Source of the DNA: Brevibacillus_H sp049846925
GTDB taxonomy: Bacteria; Bacillota; Bacilli; Brevibacillales; Brevibacillaceae
DNA: 64,000 nucleotides
Direction: 5' to 3'
Assembly (NCBI RefSeq): GCF_049846925.1
Contig: NZ_JBNCMT010000030.1
Coordinates: forward strand, 6,007-70,006
Below are positions 25,523-34,956 of this stretch, piece by piece. A program made the translations under genes and the position numbers. Under the pieces are notes generated by a model, which ran no database searches, was not told the DNA's origin, and saw nothing but the letters and a program-made list of their open reading frames with translations. Position 1 is the stretch's first letter, and each line of letters opens with the position of its first letter.

Positions 25523-26226
25523 GCGTTCATATCAATGCAAAACAAGGTGAAATTGCAGAAAGCATTCTTTTACCGGGAGATCCGCTGCGTGCGAAATATA
25601 TCGCTGAAAATTTCCTCGAAGATATTACCTGCTACAACCAAGTCCGTGGTATGCTCGGCTTTACCGGAACCTATAAGGGGAAAAGGGTATCTGTTCAAGG
25701 TACAGGTATGGGACTTCCCTCGATCTCCATCTATGTAAATGAACTGATCCGTGAGTACGGTGTAAAAAACCTGATTCGAGTAGGTTCGTGCGGTGCGATT
25801 GCAAGAGACATCAAGGTACGGGATGTCATTCTCGCTATGACCTCGTGCACCGATTCCAATATCAATCGCCTCAACTTCCCTGGATTCGATTATGCTCCGT
25901 GCGCTAACTTCGAGCTTTTGCAAAAGGCACATCAGGTCGGCAAACAAAAGAACATGCCCATCCGGGTCGGCAACGTGCTTTCTGCCGATGTCTTCTACCG
26001 TGACAGCATGGATATGGTTGAAAAACTGGGCACCTATGGCGTGCTCGCAGTAGAGATGGAAACAACCGCTTTGTATACCCTTGCTGCCAAGTACGGAGTA
26101 AATGCGCTTGCCATTCTGACAGTAAGTGACCATATTTTTACCGGAGAGGAAACAACAGCAGAAGAACGCCAAACTACCTTTAACGATATGATTATCATGG
26201 CTTTGGATGCCTTGATTGCAGAATAA
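25519..26226 (+). CDS. deoD: purine-nucleoside phosphorylase, DeoD type
   Basis: 235 aa. N-terminus SVHINAKQGEIAESILLPGDPLRAKYIAENFL, central RVGSCGAI, the nucleoside-binding VEMETTALYTLAAKYGV and the late catalytic SDH (LTVSDHIFTGEET). It phosphorolyses purine (deoxy)nucleosides and acts as a hexamer. Translation is apparently coupled to the 15-codon leader. A hairpin terminator follows. Confidence 0.95.
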   Translation: MSVHINAKQGEIAESILLPGDPLRAKYIAENFLEDITCYNQVRGMLGFTGTYKGKRVSVQGTGMGLPSISIYVNELIREYGVKNLIRVGSCGAIARDIKVRDVILAMTSCTDSNINRLNFPGFDYAPCANFELLQKAHQVGKQKNMPIRVGNVLSADVFYRDSMDMVEKLGTYGVLAVEMETTALYTLAAKYGVNALAILTVSDHIFTGEETTAEERQTTFNDMIIMALDALIAE

Positions 26227-26243
26227 GGATTGAACACAAGGGA

Positions 26244-26291
26244 AAAGGCCCTTACCTGAGACAGTACATTGATCTCTGGTAAGAGCCTTTT
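26244..26291. terminator. terminator between deoD and the TrmB-family gene
   Basis: AAGGCCCTTACC and GGTAAGAGCCTT pair with one mismatch, followed by a T-run; convergent genes on both sides. Confidence 0.8.
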
Positions 26292-26298
26292 TTCTATG

Positions 26299-27057
26299 CT
26301 AATAACGCAGTTGCATCAAGAGATTCCTGACTTCTACATCTTGCATCAGGATTTCTTCATATTTTCTCGTAATTTTTGTCAAAGCCACATCATGGTAGTA
26401 AAACTCGGTAAAGAATTTAACAAATGGCTTCGACTTGGTTTTCATCGCCTGCCACGCATGGTTTTCTACTCCGGCAAACAGAATCTCCTCATCATCGATA
26501 ATGATCAGCCGGTTGGGCTCCAATACACGATGCTCTTCATTGGGAGTCAGGATATTGAGATTGGCAAGGGGTGCTTTGACCTCACCAACCACAAGCGCTT
26601 CTACTTTTACTCCGCTTTGTTCCCTTTCCAACAGGATAGGCAAATATTCATTAAAGTCCTCTTTCCACACAGAGATTCGAATGGATTCCTTTGCCTCCTG
26701 CAAGAGTTGCTTGCATTGTACACGGATCGAAGAGTCTACCTTCAAGCTCCAGACCCTGTCATCGGTAAAAGACTTTTTCGTTGAGCGAGCTTTTAGCTGA
26801 TCGATACTTTCCTTAAATTCAGTCGTTAGCTTTTCAATGACCAGACTCAGGGACAGCGCCGTGTACTGCTTCTTCTTTTCAGAGACAGAATCCAGAATCA
26901 GCCCTTTTTCAATCAAACGGGTGATCACTTCGTATATTTTTGCTTTTGGCACACCCGAATGCTTGACGATGAGTGTAGCGTCCATTGGCTCGTCACTCGA
27001 TAACAGGATTTCGTACACCTTGCTCTCATACTGGGTAAAACCAAACTTTTGCAGCAT
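26299..27057 (-). CDS. TrmB family transcriptional regulator
   Basis: 252 aa from the ATG at 27057 (GGAGG just upstream). The N-terminal winged helix LQKFGFTQYESKVYEILLSSDEPMDATLIVKHSGVPKAKIYEVITRLIEKGLI is diagnostic for TrmB. The C-terminal half resembles the PLD-like effector region of the family, which often binds sugars. It starts 29 nt after recQ, so it may be cotranscribed with it; that pairing gives no clear target. Confidence 0.82.
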   Translation of the reverse strand: MLQKFGFTQYESKVYEILLSSDEPMDATLIVKHSGVPKAKIYEVITRLIEKGLILDSVSEKKKQYTALSLSLVIEKLTTEFKESIDQLKARSTKKSFTDDRVWSLKVDSSIRVQCKQLLQEAKESIRISVWKEDFNEYLPILLEREQSGVKVEALVVGEVKAPLANLNILTPNEEHRVLEPNRLIIIDDEEILFAGVENHAWQAMKTKSKPFVKFFTEFYYHDVALTKITRKYEEILMQDVEVRNLLMQLRY

Positions 27058-27086
27058 AGTGCCTCCACTTTCCAGAAACATGATTT

Positions 27087-28874
27087 CTATATTCCCACAC
27101 TTGTTTCAGCCTTGTATTCCTGCAACAGCGCAAGGAACTGATGTCCATACTTTTCAAATTTCGAAGCACCAATCCCTTTTACCGCTAGCATGGCTTGTTT
27201 ATCATCAGGGCATAACCGGCTTAACTCTTTTAACGTACTGTCATGGAAAATGACAAAGGGCGGTACCCCTTCCTGCTGGGATATTTCCTTGCGCAACTGG
27301 CGCAGGCGCTCAAACAAGTCGTCATTATCCTCTTGCTGATGTTTCGGGCGAAGCAGAATCTTTTGCCATACTGTTTCCTCTCCACGCAGTACAGGTACCA
27401 CTCGGTCGCTCAACATGACAATAGGATATTTGCTTTCTTTCACAGTCAAGTAACCGTCTGCAATCAGTAATTGGATCATATCGACGATCTCTTGTTCCGT
27501 GTATTCCTTCATCACTCCGTACGTAGGTAATTGATCCAAGCCAAATTGGATCAATTTTTTATTTTTGGAGCCTTTCAGCACCTGGGCAATGAGTGAGGCA
27601 CCGTAGCGTTCTTTCATCCTTTTCACACAGGAGAAGATCTTTTGTGCCTCTACAGTTATATCCACTAGCTCCTGATCATTGGTGCAGTTGCTGCATTGTC
27701 CACACGTACTGGCGGAAGTTTCACCGAAATATTGAAGAATCGTCTGTTGCAGGCATTTGGGTGTCCGGCAATATTCAACCATGGCGTACAGCTTCTTGTA
27801 TTCATACGGCTTGCGCTCGCTTCCCTGCTGATTTTGTTCGATGAAAAAGGATTGGGTCTGTATGTCCTGCGGATGAAACAGCAGAATGCATTCGCTCATC
27901 TCCCCATCCCGTCCGGCCCTTCCCGCTTCCTGATAATAGGCCTCCAGGTTCTTGGGCATGTTGTAATGAATACAATACCGCACATTTGATTTATCGATAC
28001 CCATCCCGAAAGCATTGGTAGCGACCATGACCGTAACATCGTCAAAAAGAAATGCCTCTTGATTCCTTGCTCTCTCCACTTCACTCAGGCCGGCATGATA
28101 CCTGGTCACGGAATGTCCTCGCTTAAGCAAATTTTCGTATAGCTCGTCCACATCTTTTCTCGTCGAAGCATAGATAATCCCTGCTTGCTGTCGATTGGCC
28201 TTTAGATACTCATGCACGAAATCTCTGCGATTTTCTCCCTTGCGAACGGACAAGATTAGATTATCCCTGCCAAAACCGGTGATAAACACCTGCTCGTCCT
28301 CTAGAGAAAGCTGCTTGCGAATATCCTCCGTTACTTCAGGAGTGGCTGTAGCAGTTAGTGCCGCAACGATGGGTCTTTTCGGAAGAGCCTGCAAAAAGCT
28401 TGTGATCTTTAGATAACTGGGACGAAAATCATGTCCCCACTGTGATACACAGTGTGCTTCATCGACTGCCACAAACGGAACCGGCATCTCATGCAGCAAC
28501 GTTAAAAAACTCTCCGCTTCCAGCCTTTCCGGTGCTATATACAATAGCTTGTACTCTCCTTGGCGTGCTTTCTCCAACCGATTGGCAGCCTCTCGAAATC
28601 CAAGCGAACTGTTTATTTGCGTAGCGGGAATTCCCATGCTTTGCAATACATCGACCTGGTCCTTCATCAGCGAGATAAGTGGGGAAATGACAATCGTGAC
28701 ACCGTCCATGAGCATCGCTGGCACCTGATAACAGATTGACTTACCGCCTCCAGTCGGCATGATGCCTACCGTATCACGACCGGAGAGTATGCTATCTACG
28801 ATCTGCTCCTGTCCCGGGCGAAAGGACGAATAGCCAAAGTATTGTTGTAATATTTGCATCGCTTTAGTAAGCAA
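27087..28874 (-). CDS. recQ: ATP-dependent DNA helicase RecQ
   Basis: 595 aa starting at TTG 28874, preferred because AAGGAGAG lies 7 nt upstream; the ATG 15 nt later is too far. Motifs: FRPGQEQIV (motif 0), GIMPTGGGKSICYQVP (Walker A), VDEAHCVSQWGHDFRPSY (DEAH), MGIDKSNVRYCIHYNMPKNLEAYYQEAGRAGRDG, a zinc-binding RQC region with YCRTPKC..CGQCSNC and a C-terminal HRDC domain. It unwinds DNA 3'-5' in recombination and fork repair. All modules are intact. Confidence 0.95.
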   Translation of the reverse strand: MLTKAMQILQQYFGYSSFRPGQEQIVDSILSGRDTVGIMPTGGGKSICYQVPAMLMDGVTIVISPLISLMKDQVDVLQSMGIPATQINSSLGFREAANRLEKARQGEYKLLYIAPERLEAESFLTLLHEMPVPFVAVDEAHCVSQWGHDFRPSYLKITSFLQALPKRPIVAALTATATPEVTEDIRKQLSLEDEQVFITGFGRDNLILSVRKGENRRDFVHEYLKANRQQAGIIYASTRKDVDELYENLLKRGHSVTRYHAGLSEVERARNQEAFLFDDVTVMVATNAFGMGIDKSNVRYCIHYNMPKNLEAYYQEAGRAGRDGEMSECILLFHPQDIQTQSFFIEQNQQGSERKPYEYKKLYAMVEYCRTPKCLQQTILQYFGETSASTCGQCSNCTNDQELVDITVEAQKIFSCVKRMKERYGASLIAQVLKGSKNKKLIQFGLDQLPTYGVMKEYTEQEIVDMIQLLIADGYLTVKESKYPIVMLSDRVVPVLRGEETVWQKILLRPKHQQEDNDDLFERLRQLRKEISQQEGVPPFVIFHDSTLKELSRLCPDDKQAMLAVKGIGASKFEKYGHQFLALLQEYKAETSVGI

Positions 28875-29067
28875 AGGAAACTCTCCTTCAAATCATTGAT
28901 TATCACAGATTTTCTTCTCCACTTAATTAATAGCAAATAACAAATCACAATTGCAAAAAAACTTTTCAAACACACGCAAATCCAGTGGACTAAGCCTCGC
29001 AAAGAATCATCTTGCCAACTTTGGAGAGATTATTAGCAAAAAGCATCACAAAGGAAGGGCAATCGAC

Positions 29068-30441
29068 ATGGACTCTGCTTTTGAAACCAGATCAACTCAC
29101 AAGCATCCTAAGGGATTATATTTGCTGTTCATTACTGAAATGTGGGAGCGCTACAGCTACTACGGAATGAGATCCGTCCTTGTCCTCTATCTTACTACGG
29201 AATTAATCAGTGGCGGCTTGGGAATGGACAGGGCCACGGCGCTGAAGTTATACGGTTTTTATACCGGACTGGTGTACTTCACTCCCTTGATTGGAGGATA
29301 TCTGACAGACCGATTTTTTGGTCTTCGTACAGCCATTACTATTGGAGGGGTTGCCATGGCAATTGGTGACTTTTCCTTATTTGCCATTCATGAAACTTGG
29401 GGATTGTATCTTGGCTTGCTGCTTTTGATTATTGGCAACGGTTTTTTCAAACCGAATATCTCTACACTTGTCGGGGAGCTATACGATAAAAATGATCCAC
29501 GAAAAGACTCCGCCTTTACGATTTTTTATATGGGAATTAACCTTGGGGCTTTCATTTCTCCATTAGTGGCTGGGGTAATCTATGCCAACCTGTTTCACTC
29601 GACAACAGGAGGGGTCGAAACCTTTGGCTTTCGCTATGCATTCTTAGCTTCGTCCATTGGCATGGTTATTGGTCAGTTACTTTTTAATCTGCTATCTCAA
29701 AAGTATTTGGGCGACAGAGGCACGAAGCCAGTCAGGGCACAAAACCCGTCTATTAACCAAAACAGTACACAGCCCTTAACCAGTCAAGAGAAGCAACGGA
29801 CGGCCGTTATCTTGATCCTGGCGTGCTTTACCGTTATGTTCTGGGCCGGGTTTGAGCAAGCAGGTGCTTCCTTTACGCTCTATACCAAGGATCATATTGA
29901 CCGCATGTTTTTCGGCTATGAAGTACCCGAATCCTTTTTCCAATCACTAAATCCATTATTTATCCTGCTGCTGGCACCAGTGGTTTCATCTTTCTGGCTC
30001 AAATTATCTCGTACACCCCGTGGTGACTTTTCCGTTCCAACCAAAATGTCTTTTGGTTTGATACTACTTGGGTTGGGGTTCATGGTCATGATTCCAGCCG
30101 TGATGATTACTGGCAGCAGCGAAACGGATACGACTGTAAAGGCAAGCATGCTGTTTATGGTCGTTACGTACCTGCTTCATACGCTTGGCGAACTTGCCTT
30201 ATCGCCTATCGGATTATCGCTTGTAAGCAAACTGGCACCTGTCAAAATCGCTTCATTACTAATGGGCGTATGGTTTTTGAGCAACGCTGCTGCAAACTAT
30301 TTGGCCGGCTACATCGCCTCATTAACCACTTCCTTCGGCTATCTCGAAATCTTTACTTACCTCGGACTGGCTTCGATTGCCCTTGGATTGATATTGCTTG
30401 CTCTGTCCAAACAGGTGCAAAGGCTTATGCATCTCGATTGA
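29068..30441 (+). CDS. POT/PTR2 family proton-dependent oligopeptide transporter
   Basis: 457 aa from the ATG at 29068, following AAGGAAGGG; the frame is open upstream but the protein family begins here. It has the ExxERxxYYG motif (TEMWERYSYYGMRS), GGYLTDRFFG and FYMGINLGAFISPLVAGV, and about 14 hydrophobic segments. It imports di- and tripeptides with protons, as DtpT does. The last 17 nt overlap the end of the convergent YitT-family gene. Confidence 0.92.
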   Translation: MDSAFETRSTHKHPKGLYLLFITEMWERYSYYGMRSVLVLYLTTELISGGLGMDRATALKLYGFYTGLVYFTPLIGGYLTDRFFGLRTAITIGGVAMAIGDFSLFAIHETWGLYLGLLLLIIGNGFFKPNISTLVGELYDKNDPRKDSAFTIFYMGINLGAFISPLVAGVIYANLFHSTTGGVETFGFRYAFLASSIGMVIGQLLFNLLSQKYLGDRGTKPVRAQNPSINQNSTQPLTSQEKQRTAVILILACFTVMFWAGFEQAGASFTLYTKDHIDRMFFGYEVPESFFQSLNPLFILLLAPVVSSFWLKLSRTPRGDFSVPTKMSFGLILLGLGFMVMIPAVMITGSSETDTTVKASMLFMVVTYLLHTLGELALSPIGLSLVSKLAPVKIASLLMGVWFLSNAAANYLAGYIASLTTSFGYLEIFTYLGLASIALGLILLALSKQVQRLMHLD

Positions 30442-31021
30442 ACGAGGGGGATTGGATCACACTTGTTGCAAATCCTACTGCTGTAATTGCCAAGGCAGAA
30501 AGCAAAAATGTCTCTTTTGACACTAGTAAACCACCCATAAGAATAACAATCGAATCAATTAAAAAAATGACGATCCCTACATTCAGTCGGAATTTATCAG
30601 CAAAAAACTGTGCCAACAGGTCCGTTCCTCCCGTACTTGTCTCGTATCTCAGCATGACTCCAATGCCAATTCCAACTAAAATCCCACCGAGCACAGAAGA
30701 ATAGAGGGAGGGCAGGCGGAGATTGACGATGACAATTTGCTTAAATGGCTCCAACAGGTCAATCATAAACGATGAAACCAGCATGCCATGAATACTATTG
30801 TAAAAGTAACTTCGGTTTCTGAACCACGCAAGTACCAATATCGGCACACTAAACAAGATAATGGTCAGACCCGCCTTAACTCCCCAAAGGTAATTAAAGA
30901 TGAGTCCGATTCCAATAATCCCACCATCAAGCACTTCGAAGGGGGACAGAAAAAAGTTGATTCCGATCGATAAAATCAAACTTCCTAGCAGGATAGCCAA
31001 GGCTTTATGAGTAAAAGGCAT
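30425..31021 (-). CDS. YitT family membrane protein (short, lacks DUF2179)
   Basis: 198 aa from the ATG at 31021 (GGAGGT 8 nt upstream). Five to six hydrophobic segments and the family features FFLSPFEVLDGGIIGIGLI and LGGILVGIGIGVMLRYETSTGGTDLLAQ. Typical YitT proteins are about 280 aa with a C-terminal DUF2179 domain; this one ends after the membrane part. Function is unknown. It overlaps the convergent transporter gene by 17 nt. Confidence 0.8.
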   Translation of the reverse strand: MPFTHKALAILLGSLILSIGINFFLSPFEVLDGGIIGIGLIFNYLWGVKAGLTIILFSVPILVLAWFRNRSYFYNSIHGMLVSSFMIDLLEPFKQIVIVNLRLPSLYSSVLGGILVGIGIGVMLRYETSTGGTDLLAQFFADKFRLNVGIVIFLIDSIVILMGGLLVSKETFLLSALAITAVGFATSVIQSPSFNRDA

Positions 31022-31107
31022 ATACAATCACCTCCAATTTTTTCTTGGACATGTTATGTATATGCCTTTTCTCTGTGGAAAACATCTCGACGTATGTTAT
31101 TTCTCTC

Positions 31108-32730
31108 TCAATTCGCTAATGGCAACTTGATCTCAACCAGGGTTCCTTCATCTACTTTGCTCTGATACGTGATGCTGCCTTGATGTTGCTTAATAATTTT
31201 ATGACAGATCATGAGACCAAGCCCCGTGCCTTTTTCTTTCAAGCTATAGAATGGCTCACCTAAACGAGGAAGCAGTTCTTCAGGGATACCGAAGCCCTGA
31301 TCCTGAACAGAAATAATACACTCCCCCTTGGAACCATTTCGCAGATGAATGTGAATCTCTCCCCCGTCCAGCATCGACTCAATGGCGTTCTTGAGAATAT
31401 TCAAAAACACTTGCTTTATTTGATTCTGTTCGCAAGTCACAGAAAAAACTGATCCCTCACTGCTCAGTTTAAATTCAATGTCGCTCATCAGGGCTTGAGG
31501 GGACAGCAGCTCAAGCGTACTCTCAATCAATTCTCGCAAATTTGCACGAACCATTTGGGTCGCTTGCGGTTTCCCCAAAGAAAGCAGTTCGCTCGTAATC
31601 GACTCAATACGTTCGAGTTCACTTAGAAGCAACTCACTATATCCGATTGAACTATTTTCTCTCTTGTAAAGCTGGATAAATCCTTTAATGGTCGTGAGCG
31701 GGTTCCTTATTTCATGTGCCACTCCTGCTGCCAGCTCCCCGACGATCGACAGTTTTTCCGATTGCAAAAGAAACTCCTCCGCTTTTTTCCGTTCAGAGAT
31801 ATCTCTGCTGACAATGACGAGATGCTCGATGATATTGTTATCTCCTTTGGCAGGCATACAGCGGGACTCAAATTCGATCCACCGACCATCCTTGTGTTTA
31901 AAACGGAATTCCATCGAGTGAGATTCGTGATTATCAAACATCAGCTTAATCGTATTTCGGAACATGTCTACATCATCTGGATGAATTAACATACACAATG
32001 CAATATTCTTTAAATCATCGCTTTGATATCCTAATACGAGCTCGTGAGAAGGAGAAAAATAACTGATCCTATGCTCTTTGTCCATCACCATGATCAAATC
32101 CGAAGTGTTCTCTGCGATTAAACGGTATTTGGATTCACTTGCTTCTAATGACTTCTCCATATGCTTTTTTTCTATAATGATACGATGCAACTTCTCATAC
32201 GACTCAATCAATAATCCGCCTATAGCGACTCCTAACATCACAAACACCAGGTATTGAAAGTGAAAGAGCAGATCATCGGTAAGTATGTTAAAGCTAAATA
32301 CGGAAATCAAATAAACAGCTATATAGCTTACAAACATGATCACACTCTTTTTTATGGGTGTGAGGAGTGAAGCATACCAATGGATGCCGGAGAATACAAC
32401 CATGGCCAAGATCCAACCGATAATAGCTGGAGGCCAGTTACTGCCAAAGGCAAGTCTGGTGAGCAAAGCAAAACTTCCGGTAATGATTCCAGCAACAGGC
32501 CCCAGATAGGCAAAAACCAGTATAACAAGAGCGTATCGTAAATCATAGGAATATCCATGTTGCTTAATAGACATCATGACAATAAAAAATGTAACGACTC
32601 CTGCATATAAACCTGCCCAGAGGTGAAGCTGCTTGAGAGGCTTATGATTGATGAACGAGCGAATGACTAACGGCGTACTTACCGTTAATGAAAAAATAGA
32701 GAGATTAACTATGTAGTCTAGTAAAATCAA
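31108..32730 (-). CDS. membrane sensor histidine kinase with 5TMR and PAS domains (KinB-like)
   Basis: 540 aa if started at TTG 32730, which follows AGGTGG; the frame stays open to 32778. Residues about 1-190 hold six hydrophobic segments of the 5TM-5TMR_LYT type, about 210-330 a PAS/PAC domain (IMVMDKEHRISYFSPSHELVLGY), then HisKA with GVAHEIRNPLTTIKG (phospho-acceptor His) and HATPase_c with NILKNAIESM, DQGFGIP and GTGLGLMI. The layout is like sporulation kinases KinB/KinE. No response regulator is adjacent, as is usual for phosphorelay kinases. Confidence 0.88.
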   Translation of the reverse strand: MILLDYIVNLSIFSLTVSTPLVIRSFINHKPLKQLHLWAGLYAGVVTFFIVMMSIKQHGYSYDLRYALVILVFAYLGPVAGIITGSFALLTRLAFGSNWPPAIIGWILAMVVFSGIHWYASLLTPIKKSVIMFVSYIAVYLISVFSFNILTDDLLFHFQYLVFVMLGVAIGGLLIESYEKLHRIIIEKKHMEKSLEASESKYRLIAENTSDLIMVMDKEHRISYFSPSHELVLGYQSDDLKNIALCMLIHPDDVDMFRNTIKLMFDNHESHSMEFRFKHKDGRWIEFESRCMPAKGDNNIIEHLVIVSRDISERKKAEEFLLQSEKLSIVGELAAGVAHEIRNPLTTIKGFIQLYKRENSSIGYSELLLSELERIESITSELLSLGKPQATQMVRANLRELIESTLELLSPQALMSDIEFKLSSEGSVFSVTCEQNQIKQVFLNILKNAIESMLDGGEIHIHLRNGSKGECIISVQDQGFGIPEELLPRLGEPFYSLKEKGTGLGLMICHKIIKQHQGSITYQSKVDEGTLVEIKLPLAN

Positions 32731-32848
32731 CCGACACCACCTGCACCAAATTGTGTTCCAAATATTCCTACATATCATAAACCAGTTGTATTGCTATTTC
32801 CATATTTAAAGCATATTTCCACTGGTTTAATAAGACTAAACACAAAAT

Positions 32849-32914
32849 AGCCCCCTCTGACAAAGCAGTAGCACGTCTTGAATCTACTGTCTCAGCTGAG
32901 GGGACTGTTTTTTT
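32849..32914 (-). terminator. htpG terminator
   Basis: On the minus strand AGTCCCCTC and GAGGGGGCT close a long imperfect hairpin with an inner CAGTAG/CTACTG stem, followed by a T-rich tail. It begins right at the htpG stop. Confidence 0.7.
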
Positions 32915-34787
32915 ACACCATGATTTTACATATATTATTGGTAAACTCTACAGGGTCGTTGATGGGCAGGCCTTCAATCAGAAGGGCCTGGTTGTACAAC
33001 AGATTGGTATATAAGGCGAGCTTCTCTTTGTCTTTTTCAAAAGCGTCCTTCAATGATTGGAAGACCTCGTGATTGGTATTGATCTCCAAGACCTTTTCGG
33101 CCTGAATGTTTTGGCTTGCCGGCATAGCTTTTAGTATTTTTTCCATTTCGATGGTCACTTCACCATCCGTAGAGATGCAGACTGGATGGGTCTTTAGCCG
33201 TTTGGATACTCGTACATCCTTTACTTTGCCTGCCAGCGTATTTTTCATGTAGTCAAACAGGTCTTTGTTTTCGCTGGTTTCGGCATCAGTATTTTTCTCA
33301 TCGGCTTCGATCCCCAAGTCACCGCTTGATACTGATTTGAATTCTTTCTCTTTGTACGTCATCAGCATACGGATAGCAAATTCATCGATATCATCGGTGA
33401 AATACAGAATCTCATACCCTTTTTCAGCAACTAACTCTGTTTGCGGGAGTTTCTCGATTCGTTCATTTGACTCACCAGATGCATAATAAATATATTTTTG
33501 GTCCTCAGGCATTCTGGATACATATTCGTCGAGTGTGACCAGCTTCTTCGCTGTGGAAGAGTAGAACATCAACAAGTCTTGCAATACTTCTTTCTCACTT
33601 CCGAATTCACTGTAAACCCCGTACTTCAACTGTCTGCCAAACGATTGATAGAACTCTTCGTACTTCTCCCGTTCGTCTTTTAACAAGCTTTGCAATTGGC
33701 TCTTGATTTTGCTTTTGATGTTTTTGGCGATGAGCTTCAATTGTTTGTCATGTTGTAAAATTTCTCTAGAGATGTTGAGAGATAAGTCCTCGGAATCAAC
33801 CATACCTTTGACAAAGCTAAAATAGTCAGGAAGTAATTCAGGACATTTATTCATGATCAATACGCCATTGGAATACAGCTCTAATCCCTTTTCAAACTCT
33901 TTGGAATAATAATCAAATGGAATCTTTTCAGGGATAAACAAAATCGCATTGTATCTTACGGCTCCATCGACACTGATATGGATATGTTTGATCGGCTTGT
34001 CAAACCCGTAATGCTTTTCCATATAAAAGTTCTCGTAATCTTCTGGAGTAAGTTCGTTTTTATTCTTTCTCCAGATCGGAACCATGCTGTTGATTACCTG
34101 TGTTTCACGATACTCCTCGAATTCATTATCGCTGCCTTCTTTGAGCCTATTGCCTGAAACGTCCATTTTGATCGGATAGCGAATGAAGTCGGAGTATTTT
34201 TTGATGATTGCTCTTAAACGATACTCATCCAGATACTCGTCATAGTTCTCATCTTCGCTATTCTCTTTGATTTTAAGAATGATCTCTGTTCCCACTTCAG
34301 CTTTTGCACAAGGCTCAATCGTATATCCGTCTGCGCCTTGAGATTCCCACTTATACGCCTCACTGCTGCCTAACGGTTTACTGGTGACTGCGACAACATC
34401 CGCTACCATAAAGGCAGAATAGAAGCCGACACCAAATTGTCCGATGATATTGTGCCCGTCTTTCAATTCAGTCTCATTTTTAAATGCCAAAGAGCCGCTC
34501 TTTGCAATAACCCCCAGATTATTTTCCATCTCTTCCTTTGTCATCCCAATTCCCGTATCTGAGATTTTCAGCGTCCGGTTTTCTTTGTCAGCCTCTACTT
34601 TAATATAGTAGCTGTCCTGATCAAAACGTAAATTTTCGTCTGTTAACGCTTTGTAATATATCTTATCAATGGCATCGCTAGCATTCGAAATCAACTCTCG
34701 TAAAAAGATCTCTTTCTGAGAGTAAATGGAATTAATCATCATTTCCAAAAGCCGTTTTGATTCTGCTTGAAATTGCTTTTTTTCCAT
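32913..34787 (-). CDS. htpG: HSP90-family chaperone HtpG
   Basis: 624 aa from the ATG at 34787, with AAAGGAG upstream. GHKL ATPase motifs: FLRELISNASDAIDK, ISDTGIGMTKEE and IGQFGVGFYSAFMVAD; middle and C-terminal domains complete. ATP-dependent dimeric cytosolic chaperone. Upstream are a sigma-A promoter (TTGACA on the minus strand at 34883-34888, TATTAA at 34859-34864) and a perfect CIRCE element, so HrcA control is expected. Confidence 0.95.
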   Translation of the reverse strand: MEKKQFQAESKRLLEMMINSIYSQKEIFLRELISNASDAIDKIYYKALTDENLRFDQDSYYIKVEADKENRTLKISDTGIGMTKEEMENNLGVIAKSGSLAFKNETELKDGHNIIGQFGVGFYSAFMVADVVAVTSKPLGSSEAYKWESQGADGYTIEPCAKAEVGTEIILKIKENSEDENYDEYLDEYRLRAIIKKYSDFIRYPIKMDVSGNRLKEGSDNEFEEYRETQVINSMVPIWRKNKNELTPEDYENFYMEKHYGFDKPIKHIHISVDGAVRYNAILFIPEKIPFDYYSKEFEKGLELYSNGVLIMNKCPELLPDYFSFVKGMVDSEDLSLNISREILQHDKQLKLIAKNIKSKIKSQLQSLLKDEREKYEEFYQSFGRQLKYGVYSEFGSEKEVLQDLLMFYSSTAKKLVTLDEYVSRMPEDQKYIYYASGESNERIEKLPQTELVAEKGYEILYFTDDIDEFAIRMLMTYKEKEFKSVSSGDLGIEADEKNTDAETSENKDLFDYMKNTLAGKVKDVRVSKRLKTHPVCISTDGEVTIEMEKILKAMPASQNIQAEKVLEINTNHEVFQSLKDAFEKDKEKLALYTNLLYNQALLIEGLPINDPVEFTNNICKIMV

Positions 34788-34824
34788 TTGTGGTTCTCCT
34801 TTCAAAATGATAACTGAATATCTT

Positions 34825-34851
34825 TTAGCACTCTATCAACTTGAGTGCTAA
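34825..34851 (-). promoter_or_regulatory. CIRCE element (HrcA operator) of htpG
   Basis: TTAGCACTC (34825-34833), 9 nt, GAGTGCTAA (34843-34851) is a perfect match to the CIRCE consensus. It starts at about the predicted transcription start of htpG. Confidence 0.95.
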
Positions 34852-34956
34852 CCATCTTTTAAATACCATATTCTGTGCTTTTGTGTCAATATAGGTATGA
34901 CTGTGTTCAGCCTCTCATCACTATGGTCAACGGAAGCCTTGAAAGGGGAACGTACA

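Noticed and set aside
26269..26784. 171-codon plus-strand frame opposite the TrmB-family gene
   Set aside because: Antisense shadow; the minus-strand product has a diagnostic TrmB domain and a ribosome site.
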